Source: Scatomorpha stercorigallinarum (GTDB taxonomy: Bacteria; Bacillota; Clostridia; Oscillospirales; Oscillospiraceae). From it: a DNA stretch of 64,000 bases. Shown piece by piece: positions 42,506 to 50,809 of this stretch. Both the position numbers and the translations under genes were made by a program. Numbering within the stretch: the stretch's first letter is position 1; every line of letters starts with the position of its first letter. The DNA lies in the NCBI GenBank assembly GCA_944387865.1, contig CALXGN010000010.1, positions 11,308 through 75,307 on the forward strand, read 5' to 3'. The notes under the pieces were generated by a model. It saw nothing but the letters and a program-made list of their open reading frames with translations, ran no database searches and was not told the DNA's origin.

Positions 42506-45500
42506 TGAGAAGGGCATCTTCGACGGCGATCTGGTCGGCGCTGACCACACCCCGCTGCAGCGCCAGCAGGCCATCCTGTACGCCTTCAACGCTCTCACCG
42601 GCGTGAAGGTCGTTGTCTACAGCCCCTCCCTGGGCGACTACATCACCAAGTACGGCGATTTCGCTGACCGCGCCACCATCACCGGCACCCTCGGCGAGAA
42701 CGTCTACAAGCTGGCTCAGCCCGTCAAGGGCATCATCGTTGACAACGAGGCCATGGGCAACTCCAAGACCGTTGTTTCCACCGACGACTACACCGCTGAG
42801 GCTGCTGACCTCCATGTCGCCGCCAACACCGGCCTCGACATGATGTACCACGCTGCCAAGGTCTGGTACGTCACCAATGGCAACGTTGCCATCTACGTTC
42901 AGGATCTGGCGAAGGTCACCACGACCACCTGCAACAGCATCAAGGTCAAGGACACCGACGGCATGGATCTGTTCGTTGGCGACAAGGGCGACAAGCTCTA
43001 CGAGTACAACGTTATCGACAACAGCGCCGTTGTTGTTGACGGCGTGAAGACTGCCGACGTCAAGGTTTACGCTCGCCTCAGCAATCTGGGCACCCGCTCC
43101 GAGGTCAAGAAGACCACTGTTATCGGCAGCGAGGCTGTTGAGAACGACGACATCAAGACCGACATCAGCAAGATCAACAAGCGCGATCAGATCGTCGTTA
43201 TCGAGGCCACCAGCAAGGAAGACAACAAGTCTCAGGGCTGGCATGTAACTGCTGTCGGCGCCACTTCCGGCTCCGTCAAGTCTGTGAGCTCCAAGGGCGT
43301 TGTGACCCTGTCCGACGGCACCGTCATCGCTCCCTCCGCTCTCGCCCTCATGAACGCTGCCGAGGTCCGCGACCTCGTTGAGGCTCTGGCTCTGCCGAAC
43401 CACAGCGCTCCTGTGTTCGCCTTCGTGCTTGACACCCACGGCGACTACATCACCCTCACCAACAACCCGTACAGGACTGTCGCCTACTACACCGGCGCTG
43501 TCAAGCTCTCCAGCGCTCACGACGCTTGGAGCTCCGACGTGACCTGGCTGGCCCAGTTCGTTGACGTCGCCACCGGCGAGGTCGAGGAGATCCCCGTCCG
43601 CAATTCCTGGGCTATTGCCAATGGCATCATGGGCGCCATCGCTGGCCAGGGCAAGTACTTCGACATCACCGACGAGCTGTACGGTGACGAGACCTACGCT
43701 CCTGAGGAAGTCCCCGAGGAAGAGCTCTACGGCACCAGCTATGTTGTGACCCTGCCTGGCCTCAACCACGCCACCACCTTCCCGAACAAGGACAACCGCG
43801 TTGAGGTCAGCTTTACTGATCCTCAGTACAACAATGTCACCTACAACGGCGGCATCCTCTACAACAACGCCAACGTCCAGTTCATCATCGCCAGCTTCCA
43901 GGGCGACGAGCTCGTCATTGACAAGTACACCGGCGTTGCCGAGCTGGTTGCTGCTTACGCCGAGAAGCACAACACTCCTGTGAGCACTGTCACTCTCGAG
44001 AACATTGCCATGGTCGTTACCCGCAGCGATGCCGGCAACTTCTATGCCACCACCATCTTCGCCTATGACGGCGCTCTGAACGTCGCTGGCGGCACCATCT
44101 TCTTCCCGACCGGCTCCGACGGCGCTGGCTGGACTGTGTACGACAGCTACTTCACCTATGACTACGCTTACATTGACGGCGTGCAGGCTGGCACCATCAA
44201 GGTTCCTGTCCCGACCCGCAACTACGAGCGCGGCTTCTACAGCTACGTCATCGACGACAGGACCGGCTTCTACACCCTGACCAAGATCGACACCCTCTAC
44301 GTTGAGTTCGGCGACAGCGCCATGGAAGGCGACGGCACCGGCTACTACCTCGAGGGCCATCCGATGAGCGCCGAGGTCAAGATCGTTGACACCCGCGCCG
44401 ACGCCGATGTTGAGGTCGACTCCATCAGCGAGCTGAAGGATCTCGTCAGCCACAACTACAACGACGCCTGGGAGCACACCGTCCGCGTTGCGTACCACCT
44501 GAACGCCGCCGGCGAGGTCGACCTCGTCTACGTCGTTGACAACAAGTTCGGCAGCGCCGAGGTCACCCTCGACACCACCATGCTTGGTTGGACTATCGAG
44601 GCCCCCCTGTACATCGACCACACCTTCCAGGAGATTGAGAACTGCATCATCTACAAGGATGACCTCGATGTCACCCTCGGCTACATCGGCGATGTTGCTC
44701 TCACCGACAAGGGCACTGTGAACGTCTGGTACTCTGTCAACGGCGTTGCCGCTGCTAAGCCTGCCACCGGCACCATCAGTGTTGTTGGCACCGAGAAGAC
44801 CGTCAACGTTGCGTTCCCGGAGACCGTTGTTCCCGATAACGCTTCTGTGAACAAGGTCGAGATCACCAAGATCGACGCTGACTGGATCGTTGACGCCACT
44901 GCCCTGAAGGACTATGGCTACATCCTCGAGTACGGCACCTCCACTGACAAGCTGACCACCGATCAGGATCTGTATCTTGGCCATCCGGACTGCACCATTA
45001 AGCTGAACAACGCCAACGTCAAGGCTGGCATCAAGGCGACCATCTCCTACACCTACAATGGTGTTGAGAAGACCGCCACTGCCACCTCCACTGCTGGCCA
45101 GTTCACCTTCGTGACCGACCCCAGCACCCTCACCGCTGACGCGAAGGTCGTCATCACCGGCATCACTGCTGAGTACACCGTGACCCTCAGCACCCCCAAT
45201 CCGGCTGCGAAGTGGTCCTTCACCACCGGCGCTGATGACGCCAACAACGACGTCATCTCCTTCACCGCCGTGCCGGGCGTTGCCAAGACCATCACGGTTT
45301 ACCGCCACAATGTTGACGGCGCGAACGATCAGGTCGCTCTGATGAGCACCGCCAACAGCGGCCCCGTTTACTCCAACGAGAACGCTGTGAATGGCACTGT
45401 CAATCAGGCCTTCACCTTCGACGTTATCCTTGGCGCGAACGCGGAAAACATCAGCGGCTTCCAGTGGGTGGCTGAGTCCGAAGCCAGCAACCCCGCCGTT

Positions 45501-45509
45501 GAGGGCTGA
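41985..45509 (+). CDS. SLH-domain surface protein, right copy (predicted ON)
   Basis: This 1174-residue exported protein has the same signal peptide and three SLH domains as the left copy (identical through about residue 174). A different C-terminal surface region of about 965 residues follows, with several Ig-like beta-rich stretches (for example GTISVVGTEKTVNVAFPETV). It shows almost no cysteine and strong codon bias toward GTT, GCT, ATC, AAC and AAG, as expected for a very abundant S-layer-type protein. A near-consensus AAAGGAGGAG site and the outward promoter at 41799 lie upstream. A terminator follows at 45544. Confidence 0.92.
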   Translation: MRTLKKTLSLLLAVALVLSLTVVGASAAYTGNKVDTLKDAADVGADYSEAVGVMVGLGIIEGYDDGTLRPETTYTREQAAKIIAYMQLGPKDADSLRCTKAPFTDVAADRWSAGYIAYCVEQGIIDGMGDGTFQPEAQLTGYQWAKMLLCAVGYGRNDEYVGSSWSLNTAKDALEKGIFDGDLVGADHTPLQRQQAILYAFNALTGVKVVVYSPSLGDYITKYGDFADRATITGTLGENVYKLAQPVKGIIVDNEAMGNSKTVVSTDDYTAEAADLHVAANTGLDMMYHAAKVWYVTNGNVAIYVQDLAKVTTTTCNSIKVKDTDGMDLFVGDKGDKLYEYNVIDNSAVVVDGVKTADVKVYARLSNLGTRSEVKKTTVIGSEAVENDDIKTDISKINKRDQIVVIEATSKEDNKSQGWHVTAVGATSGSVKSVSSKGVVTLSDGTVIAPSALALMNAAEVRDLVEALALPNHSAPVFAFVLDTHGDYITLTNNPYRTVAYYTGAVKLSSAHDAWSSDVTWLAQFVDVATGEVEEIPVRNSWAIANGIMGAIAGQGKYFDITDELYGDETYAPEEVPEEELYGTSYVVTLPGLNHATTFPNKDNRVEVSFTDPQYNNVTYNGGILYNNANVQFIIASFQGDELVIDKYTGVAELVAAYAEKHNTPVSTVTLENIAMVVTRSDAGNFYATTIFAYDGALNVAGGTIFFPTGSDGAGWTVYDSYFTYDYAYIDGVQAGTIKVPVPTRNYERGFYSYVIDDRTGFYTLTKIDTLYVEFGDSAMEGDGTGYYLEGHPMSAEVKIVDTRADADVEVDSISELKDLVSHNYNDAWEHTVRVAYHLNAAGEVDLVYVVDNKFGSAEVTLDTTMLGWTIEAPLYIDHTFQEIENCIIYKDDLDVTLGYIGDVALTDKGTVNVWYSVNGVAAAKPATGTISVVGTEKTVNVAFPETVVPDNASVNKVEITKIDADWIVDATALKDYGYILEYGTSTDKLTTDQDLYLGHPDCTIKLNNANVKAGIKATISYTYNGVEKTATATSTAGQFTFVTDPSTLTADAKVVITGITAEYTVTLSTPNPAAKWSFTTGADDANNDVISFTAVPGVAKTITVYRHNVDGANDQVALMSTANSGPVYSNENAVNGTVNQAFTFDVILGANAENISGFQWVAESEASNPAVEG

Positions 45510-45543
45510 TCCCCCGCAACCTTAAATAAAACCCCAAGTTTTC

Positions 45544-45573
45544 CCGCCCCCGGTTTTCCGGGGGCGGTTTTTT
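45544..45573 (+). terminator. Terminator of the right SLH gene
   Basis: A CCGCCCCCGG-TTTT-CCGGGGGCGG stem is followed by seven T residues, 35 bp after the stop codon. Confidence 0.92.
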
Positions 45574-45682
45574 TGCGCCCGGCGGCAACTTGCCCCGGAC
45601 TTGCCTGCTTAACCGCTGCTTAACAGCCTTCCCGGCCCCCTTTCTGCGTCCCTTTTGCCCCGCTTTTGGCCCCAAATGGGCC

Positions 45683-45712
45683 AAAAAAGCCCCGGGGGAA
45701 CGCCCCCGGGGC
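45683..45712 (-). terminator. Terminator of the minus-strand regulator operon
   Basis: On the minus strand GCCCCGGGGG-CGTT-CCCCCGGGGC is followed by six T residues, 24 bp beyond the stop of the XRE gene. It faces the right SLH terminator. Confidence 0.88.
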
Positions 45713-45735
45713 CCGGCTCTGTGCGTTATCTTGTA

Positions 45736-46092
45736 CTACTTTGCCAATTCCATCAATGTGACCATAGCGTCGAAGTGCCAGACAAGAGCCTCTTTCTGGA
45801 AGCTGGAAAGCCGCGAGCAGTTATCGATATTGACCAAAACCTGCTTTTCACGCACTTTCATGGGCGGCATCCCGCCGAAAACCAGCTCATCGAGCGACGA
45901 GCCGAGGGAGTTTGCGATGTGAACGAGCGTAGCCAGCGCGGTGTTCCCGTTGCACATAACGTACTGCAGCGTAGAGCGCGGCAGTCCCAGCTCGCGGGAA
46001 AATTCCGCCAGCTTCATCCCCCTCTCCCGCTGGATCTCGAGCAAATTTTCCGCAAGATGGTTCGTCCGCTCCATAAAACGAGCTTCTTCCAT
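45736..46092 (-). CDS. XRE-family HTH transcriptional regulator
   Basis: This protein of about 118 residues has a Cro/C1-type HTH (LLEIQRERGMKLAEFSRELG, then LPRSTLQYVMCNGNTALATL), followed by the typical helix ANSLGSSLDELVFGG. The C-terminal part has no recognised partner. It probably binds DNA as a dimer. The ATG at 46092 sits 17 bp after the previous gene and follows a GGGGG stretch; ATG 46074 is an alternative. It is the last gene of a five-gene minus-strand operon. Confidence 0.8.
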   Translation of the reverse strand: MEEARFMERTNHLAENLLEIQRERGMKLAEFSRELGLPRSTLQYVMCNGNTALATLVHIANSLGSSLDELVFGGMPPMKVREKQVLVNIDNCSRLSSFQKEALVWHFDAMVTLMELAK

Positions 46093-46108
46093 CAGCCCCC
46101 AGCCTTTC

Positions 46109-46522
46109 TCAAATACCGGTGACGTAGTACTCATACGTCCGGCTGTCCCTGCCGTTTTCATTCTCGGCAAATACTGTGATGAGCACATGATAGTCGACAC
46201 CGACTTCGGATTCGAACGTGTCGGCATAGATATGGCCATACGTGTCCTCTGAGCTCATGCCCTCGTCGTCCTCAAAAAGCGAGTAGCACAGGGACCACCA
46301 GCCGTTATCGTCCTCGAAGATATGGATGCTCTGGCAGCCTATCTTGTCCATGATGCCGTTTCCGTATATGGATGCTTCAACGTAGATCTGGCCCGGCTCG
46401 GCGACGGCGTACACCAGGTGCATGTGTATCTGCTCGCTGGCGCGCGTATCCGCGGCAAAGGACGGGATGGACAGCAGCATTATAGCCGCGAGGACAAAGG
46501 ACATAAACCTGATTTTCTTCAA
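46109..46522 (-). CDS. Small secreted protein of unknown function
   Basis: This 137-residue protein has a clear signal peptide (MKKIRFMSFVLAAIMLLSIP, cleavage after SFAA). The mature domain of about 113 residues is beta-rich, with an acidic stretch FEDDEGMSSEDTYGH and ending RTYEYYVTGI. I do not recognise the family. It is co-directional with the upstream anti-sigma-like gene and could be part of the signal sensed or the output made. Confidence 0.65.
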   Translation of the reverse strand: MKKIRFMSFVLAAIMLLSIPSFAADTRASEQIHMHLVYAVAEPGQIYVEASIYGNGIMDKIGCQSIHIFEDDNGWWSLCYSLFEDDEGMSSEDTYGHIYADTFESEVGVDYHVLITVFAENENGRDSRTYEYYVTGI

Positions 46523-46533
46523 AGTGACTCCTC

Positions 46534-47343
46534 CTAACTGTAGCTGTTTTCGATTATCTCTGTTAGCGGATCAATTTCAAGATTTGTAGTGATACTACAG
46601 TCGAGGCTGTCCGTGACCCAAACGGCGACCGATTGCCCGGAGTTTTGAAAGACGTAGAATTTGAAGCCTCCAATATCGAGCACGGCTATCTGATCGTCGT
46701 TTTTCTCATAAACGGCAGATTTTCCCGCCCCCTTGATGGCGGTGAACTGGATGTAATCGTCCCCGCGCATATAGTACAAGGCGTATTGGAATCTCTCTCT
46801 TTCGTCGTCGCTGAAGCAGATCGGCTCTCCCTTGACGAAGCCGGCGGGCACGTCCGGCAGCAGCGTTTCCACGTATTCCGCCGTGAGCTCCGGGGCCGCG
46901 GAGGGCGTTGGCGCCACCAGGCCGGTCTCCGGGTCGCCAAAGCTGAAAAGCTCGCCCGTCCAGCGCGCCAGCGCGCCGAAAACGTCGATGCCGGCGGCCT
47001 GTATGGCGATCATGCCCGAGAAAATGCACAGCGCCACCATCGCCGCGGCGAAAACGCTGCGCAGCGCGCGGCGCGCCCCGCGCGGGCGGGATGCAAAGCG
47101 GCCGCGGGCCGGCATGGTCTCCAGCCGGCTGTGGAACGCCGCCAGCGACTCCTCCGCCGTGGGCATGGCGCCGATGGGCGCTTTGCGGTCCAGGGCGTCG
47201 AGATATGCGCGCAGGAGCGCGCCGTCATAGCTCTCCTCCGTCATCGAGCCGAAAAGCGCGTCCAGGGCCGCCAGCAGCTCTTCCGTTGACATTTTGTCAA
47301 GTTCGCCGGGGGCGGGCGGACAGCCTCCTGAAGGATGATCCAT
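46534..47343 (-). CDS. Single-pass membrane protein, anti-sigma-like (DUF4367-like C-terminus)
   Basis: This 269-residue protein has a cytoplasmic N-terminal region of about 95 residues (MSTEELLAALDALFGSMTEE). A membrane helix (SVFAAAMVALCIFSGMIAIQ) and an extracytoplasmic domain with DDYIQFTAIKGAGK and FKFYVFQNSGQSVAVWVTD follow. The latter resembles DUF4367-type domains found on anti-sigma factors. Position directly after an ECF sigma factor suggests it holds that sigma factor at the membrane. The ATG at 47343 has AAGGAGGT 5 nt upstream. Confidence 0.75.
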   Translation of the reverse strand: MDHPSGGCPPAPGELDKMSTEELLAALDALFGSMTEESYDGALLRAYLDALDRKAPIGAMPTAEESLAAFHSRLETMPARGRFASRPRGARRALRSVFAAAMVALCIFSGMIAIQAAGIDVFGALARWTGELFSFGDPETGLVAPTPSAAPELTAEYVETLLPDVPAGFVKGEPICFSDDERERFQYALYYMRGDDYIQFTAIKGAGKSAVYEKNDDQIAVLDIGGFKFYVFQNSGQSVAVWVTDSLDCSITTNLEIDPLTEIIENSYS

Positions 47344-47418
47344 AGCGACCTCCTTTCTTCCCTTCACACATCTATGTAACGTAAAGGGCGTTTTGTTGCA
47401 GACGGTACGGAAAAATTT

Positions 47419-47904
47419 TCACTCTTCCTCTTTCATCAGCCGCCGGCAGCGCTCCAGCGCGCGGCTCACGCGGCTGCGGCAGCCGGGCTCGGAAATGCCC
47501 AGCCGGAGGGATATCTCGCGGTAGCTGAGCTGCTGGTCGAAGCGCCAGATCAGGACCTGCCTGTCCTCCGGCGGCAGCCGCGAGGGCAGCAGGTCCTCAA
47601 AATTTTCGCGCCCGTCCCCGGCCGGGACGGGTACGCCGTCGAAAGGAACCTCGACGGCGTAAGCCTTCTTTCGCAACTCGTTCCAGACATGGTTCTTGAG
47701 CGTGACGACCAGCCAGCCCTTGGGGTTTGGGTGGGCGGCCAGCATGCGCGTGTTAAAAAGAGCCAGGACGAAAACGTCCTGGACCAGTTCCTCCGAACGC
47801 TCCCTGTCGCCCAGGGAACGGTAGGCGATGCGGTACATCACGTCGTGCATGGCCCTGTACAGCCCGTCGATGAACGCATCGGGGCCGTCGATCATACGCC
47901 GCAC
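47419..47904 (-). CDS. ECF-type RNA polymerase sigma factor
   Basis: This 161-residue sigma-70-family protein has region 2 (LYRAMHDVMYRIAYRSLGDRERSEELVQDVFVLAL) and region 4 (LPPEDRQVLIWRFDQQLSYREISLRLGISE plus SRVSRALERCRRL). Regions 1 and 3 are missing, as in ECF factors. It starts 5 bp after the XRE gene and is followed by a membrane anti-sigma-like gene, a standard signal-transduction pair. Confidence 0.9.
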   Translation of the reverse strand: MRRMIDGPDAFIDGLYRAMHDVMYRIAYRSLGDRERSEELVQDVFVLALFNTRMLAAHPNPKGWLVVTLKNHVWNELRKKAYAVEVPFDGVPVPAGDGRENFEDLLPSRLPPEDRQVLIWRFDQQLSYREISLRLGISEPGCRSRVSRALERCRRLMKEEE

Positions 47905-47909
47905 ATACC

Positions 47910-48251
47910 TCAGTCCTTTGTGACGTCGTATTTTCCCAGCGCGCGGCAGAGCTCCAGCGCCAGCTCCAGCTTGGCGGGCTCCAGGCGGGACAGCTCGTCC
48001 TGCAGGCAGCGGCTGAGGACGGCGCCGCGGGCGGCCGTCAGCGTATCGCCCAGCAGAGCGTTGCAGTCCACGCCCAGGGCGTTGGCGATGGCCACGGCGG
48101 CGGCAAGGCTGAGCTTGGTGCGCGCGGTCTCGATGTGGCAGATGTGCTCGTCAGAGACGTGCACCGCCTCTGCAAGCTGCTTTTGTGTCAGGCCCCGCTG
48201 CCGGCGGTAAAACCTGACGTTACGCCCGATCTCGGAGTAGTCAAGTTCCAT
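47910..48251 (-). CDS. XRE-family regulator heading the sigma-factor operon
   Basis: This 113-residue protein has an N-terminal Cro/C1 HTH (RNVRFYRRQRGLTQKQLAEA, then VSDEHICHIETARTKLSLAA) with the usual ANALGVDCNALLGD helix. A short C-terminal helical tail follows. It is the first gene of the operon. A 16-bp palindrome between its promoter and start suggests autoregulation. An AAAGGTG site precedes the ATG. Confidence 0.88.
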   Translation of the reverse strand: MELDYSEIGRNVRFYRRQRGLTQKQLAEAVHVSDEHICHIETARTKLSLAAAVAIANALGVDCNALLGDTLTAARGAVLSRCLQDELSRLEPAKLELALELCRALGKYDVTKD

Positions 48252-48281
48252 GCTGTCGTCACCTTTGTGTTGGAATTAAGG

Positions 48282-48297
48282 CACAAGTGACCTTGTG
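48282..48297. promoter_or_regulatory. Probable XRE operator palindrome
   Basis: CACAAG-TGAC-CTTGTG is a perfect 6-4-6 palindrome just downstream of the -10 element and upstream of the regulator's start. It is well placed for autorepression. Confidence 0.6.
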
Positions 48298-48302
48298 ATT
48301 CA

Positions 48303-48332
48303 AGTATATAATATAAGGATATATATTGTCAA
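48303..48332 (-). promoter_or_regulatory. Strong promoter of the XRE-sigma operon
   Basis: On the minus strand a perfect TTGACA (48327-48332) is followed after 18 bp by TATACT (48303-48308), in a strikingly AT-rich stretch. Confidence 0.8.
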
Positions 48333-48411
48333 GGAGCGGCGGCGCAAAAGGGGAAAAACGAACGCCGCCGGCGCCCGGGAGGCGGGCGGATGCCGGCGGC
48401 TGTTAAGGCAC

Positions 48412-48455
48412 AAAAAAGTGCTGATACCGGCGGAAAACGCCAGGTGTCAGCACTT
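48412..48455 (-). terminator. Rho-independent terminator downstream of tRNA-Ser remnant
   Basis: On the minus strand AAGTGCTGACACC pairs with GGTATCAGCACTT (one mismatch), followed by T residues. It once terminated the tRNA-Ser transcript read from the right. Confidence 0.85.
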
Positions 48456-48456
48456 A

Positions 48457-48515
48457 TGGCGGAGCGGGTGGGATTCGAACCCACGTGCCCTTGCGGACAA
48501 CTTGATTTCGAGTCA
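48457..48515 (-). pseudogene. tRNA-Ser 3' fragment = left attachment site of the conjugative element
   Basis: The minus strand reads from an anticodon loop CTCGAAA (anticodon CGA) through a long variable arm (TTGTCCGCAAGGGCA), the T-arm GTGGGTTCGAATCCCAC, an acceptor strand and CCA. This is the 3' two-thirds of a serine tRNA. The sequence upstream of the anticodon loop does not supply the 5' half or pair with the stem. This is the displaced 3' end left when an element integrates into a tRNA gene. The restored full tRNA should lie at the element's far right end. Confidence 0.85.
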
Positions 48516-48618
48516 TTCAGCTCTATTGGAGCGTGCTGGAATTTACCAGAATGCAGAGGAAACTACAACAGGTAAAAACTCCTGATTTTTCAGGCATTGC
48601 AACCGTTTTTCGGCGTCA

Positions 48619-48647
48619 TTGCTGGACAATCGGGATGTAAATAAAAT
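48619..48647 (+). promoter_or_regulatory. Possible promoter of the parB-like gene
   Basis: TTGCTG (48619-48624) and TAAAAT (48642-48647) are spaced by 17 bp, about 110 bp before the start. A GCCG-TTGA-CGGC hairpin lies in the leader near 48726. Confidence 0.45.
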
Positions 48648-48758
48648 GCAGCCGATTTTTCTGTTTGGAGAGACATCGGAGAGAGTTAGGAGAGAACTGG
48701 CCCTGCTTAGAGTTCGTATTACCCGCCGTTGACGGCAGAATAATACGGAGGTTCTGAC

Positions 48759-50105
48759 ATGGCCAGTTCTAATTCTTATCAGCAGATACTCGACGAATAC
48801 CCCGAATACATCACCAAGGAACAGCTCTACCAGATATGCCACATAAGCAAGAAGTCTGCGCAGAACCTCCTTGAAAGCGGGGAAATCCCCTGCATAGACA
48901 GCGGCAGAAAGACGCATCGTTTCCTCATAGCTACAGCCGACGTGGTGGATTACCTGCAACGCCGCGACAGCGCTCCGAGGCCCGCTGCGGATGAAACGGC
49001 AGTCGAGAAAATTCGCGCAGCTCTTGCGCTATACCCCGATGTGCTGAGCGTCGCTCAGGTCAGCGAGCTTACGGGGCGACGTTCCTCGACCGTGACCAAG
49101 TGGTGCCGCTTGAATTACATTGAGAACATCTATGCGGGCGGCAAAACCCATATCCCTAAAGCCTCACTTGCGGATTTTCTCGTTTCGCGGTGGGAGGAAT
49201 TTCAGAACATTGGGGAAAAGGAGGCGGTTGCCGTCGTTGAAAACACTTCTGCCTCCGGGCAGATAAGCGACTTGCAGCTTTCCGTCTTGCAGCCGTTCAG
49301 CAGGCACCCGTACAAGGTGCGAGACGACGAGGCGATGCGGGATATGGTAGAGAGCATCAAGCAGTACGGAGTGCTCTCTCCCGCAATCGCTCGGCCTATG
49401 CCAGACGGTGGCTACGAGCTTGTTTCAGGCCACCGGCGCAAGCGGGCTTGCGAGCTCGCTGGGCTGGAGACGATGCCGGTTATCGTGCGCGAACTGGACG
49501 ATGACGCAGCTGCAATTCTCGTCGTGGACAGCAATCTACAGCGTGAGGGCTTGCTGCCGAGCGAGAGGGCATTTGCGTATAAGCTCAAGCTGGAGGCTAT
49601 GAAGCGTCAAGCTGGCAGGCCGTCAAAAGAAAATGTGTCCCAAGTTGGGACACAAAAACGCTCAGACCAAGTTATGGCCGAGGAGCTTGGCGAGAGCCGC
49701 AATCAAATACAGCGCTATATTAGGCTCACAGAGCTTATCACGCCGCTGCTGGACATGGTGGACGAGCGAAAGATAGCTTTCAACCCAGCTTATGAGCTGT
49801 CCTTTCTCACGAAGGACGAGCAGACTCTATTGCTCGACGCCATGGACAGCGAGCAGGCCACTCCGTCGCTGTCACAAGCACAGCGGCTGAAGCAGTTTTC
49901 TCAGCGCGGCGAACTGGATGCCGCCGTCATGCGTGCCATCATGTCTGAGGAGAAAAAGGAGGTCGAGCGTATCACGCTCAAGGGCGATACGCTGCGCAAA
50001 TACTTTCCTGCCAGCTATACACCGAAGCGCATGGAGGAGACTATCATAAAGCTGCTGGAACAGTGGCAGAAGCAGCAGAAGCGGCGGCGGGAGGCTGAAC
50101 GCTAA
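48759..50105 (+). CDS. ParB/Spo0J-like partition protein with N-terminal HTH domains
   Basis: This 448-residue protein has two excisionase/MerR-like helix-turn-helix segments at the N-terminus (TKEQLYQICHISKKSAQNLL with DSGRKTHRFLIATADVVDYL; then LSVAQVSELTGRRSSTVTKW). A ParB N-terminal domain follows, with QYGVLSPAIARPMPDGGYEL, SGHRRKRACELAG (ParB box) and NLQREGLLPSERAFAYKLKL, plus a KorB-like HTH (SDQVMAEELGESRNQIQRYI). The family binds centromere-like sites and uses CTP. Here it probably handles maintenance or regulation of the element. No ParA is adjacent. It ends before a terminator. Confidence 0.9.
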   Translation: MASSNSYQQILDEYPEYITKEQLYQICHISKKSAQNLLESGEIPCIDSGRKTHRFLIATADVVDYLQRRDSAPRPAADETAVEKIRAALALYPDVLSVAQVSELTGRRSSTVTKWCRLNYIENIYAGGKTHIPKASLADFLVSRWEEFQNIGEKEAVAVVENTSASGQISDLQLSVLQPFSRHPYKVRDDEAMRDMVESIKQYGVLSPAIARPMPDGGYELVSGHRRKRACELAGLETMPVIVRELDDDAAAILVVDSNLQREGLLPSERAFAYKLKLEAMKRQAGRPSKENVSQVGTQKRSDQVMAEELGESRNQIQRYIRLTELITPLLDMVDERKIAFNPAYELSFLTKDEQTLLLDAMDSEQATPSLSQAQRLKQFSQRGELDAAVMRAIMSEEKKEVERITLKGDTLRKYFPASYTPKRMEETIIKLLEQWQKQQKRRREAER

Positions 50106-50123
50106 TTGAATACCAAACTACTA

Positions 50124-50152
50124 AGCCGGACAGATTTCTGCCCGGCTTTTTT
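50124..50152 (+). terminator. Terminator after the parB-like gene
   Basis: AGCCGGACAGA pairs with TCTGCCCGGCT (one mismatch), followed by six T residues, 20 bp after the stop codon. Confidence 0.85.
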
Positions 50153-50161
50153 CATAGGGGG

Positions 50162-50767
50162 GTGATTCTATCGTACCACTACAAACCTGCTGACGTAGAG
50201 TGCGAATACTGCGTCGAGTGGCTGCATCGGCGGTGCCAGGCTGTAGGCTGTCCATGGCTCACCGAGCGCATTGAGGCGGGCGTGGTCAGCTACGCTGCCG
50301 CCGTGCGTGAGTTGTTTGGGGGGCTACATGTGCCGGAGCTGTGCTGGCGGCTGGAATGGCTCATTAAGGGCTACGACGGCTCGTTCTGGCTCAACCGGGA
50401 ACACGAATACAATACCCGCCTGCTGCTGCGAAGCGTGGGCTACCAAGCGTGGAGAAATCCGCGCTTTTTTGCTGCGCTGTACCTGTTTGGCTCCAACAGT
50501 TTGCTAATGAAGCGGGCGTGGAATGCCTGTATGCCGCATGGTTTTGAGCCTCTCTACATGGTCATGCGCGGTGTTTCAGCGCACGACTATACGCTCATAC
50601 AGGCGGCGAAAGCGCTCATGTGCGGCGGGTTGGGGCTGACGCTCTATGACCTTGCCGACCGCGAGGTCGTGGACGACAAGGCGTTTACTCTCATCATCAA
50701 CGCCTTGCTCATAGCCAACTACGGCCCCGACGTGCTGAAGCTCGGCGGCACCGAAATTACATACTGA
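50162..50767 (+). CDS. Conjugative-element protein of unknown function
   Basis: This protein of about 201 residues shows no signal peptide or membrane helix. It is rich in Trp, Tyr and Cys near the N-terminus (CEYCVEWLHRRCQAVGCPW), with a helical C-terminal half (AHDYTLIQAAKALMCGGLGL). I recognise it only as an accessory gene of this ICE type. The start is odd. GTG at 50162 overlaps its own ribosome binding site (AGGGGGGTGA) and no other standard start codon lies in the next 25 codons, so the true initiation codon is uncertain. Confidence 0.65.
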   Translation: MILSYHYKPADVECEYCVEWLHRRCQAVGCPWLTERIEAGVVSYAAAVRELFGGLHVPELCWRLEWLIKGYDGSFWLNREHEYNTRLLLRSVGYQAWRNPRFFAALYLFGSNSLLMKRAWNACMPHGFEPLYMVMRGVSAHDYTLIQAAKALMCGGLGLTLYDLADREVVDDKAFTLIINALLIANYGPDVLKLGGTEITY

Positions 50768-50809
50768 GGCTCGCGCCGTCCGCGCGGGCGGCGAAGGAGA
50801 CGAAGATAA

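Noticed and set aside
37019..45308. Very long open frames antisense to the SLH genes (over 1100 codons) and to gyrA
   Set aside because: They are frame shadows of high-GC genes with strong codon bias. They lack ribosome sites and show no recognisable protein features.
48457..48560. Complete tRNA-Ser gene
   Set aside because: Only the anticodon-loop-to-CCA part is recognisable. The upstream bases neither form the anticodon stem nor provide a D-arm and 5' acceptor strand.
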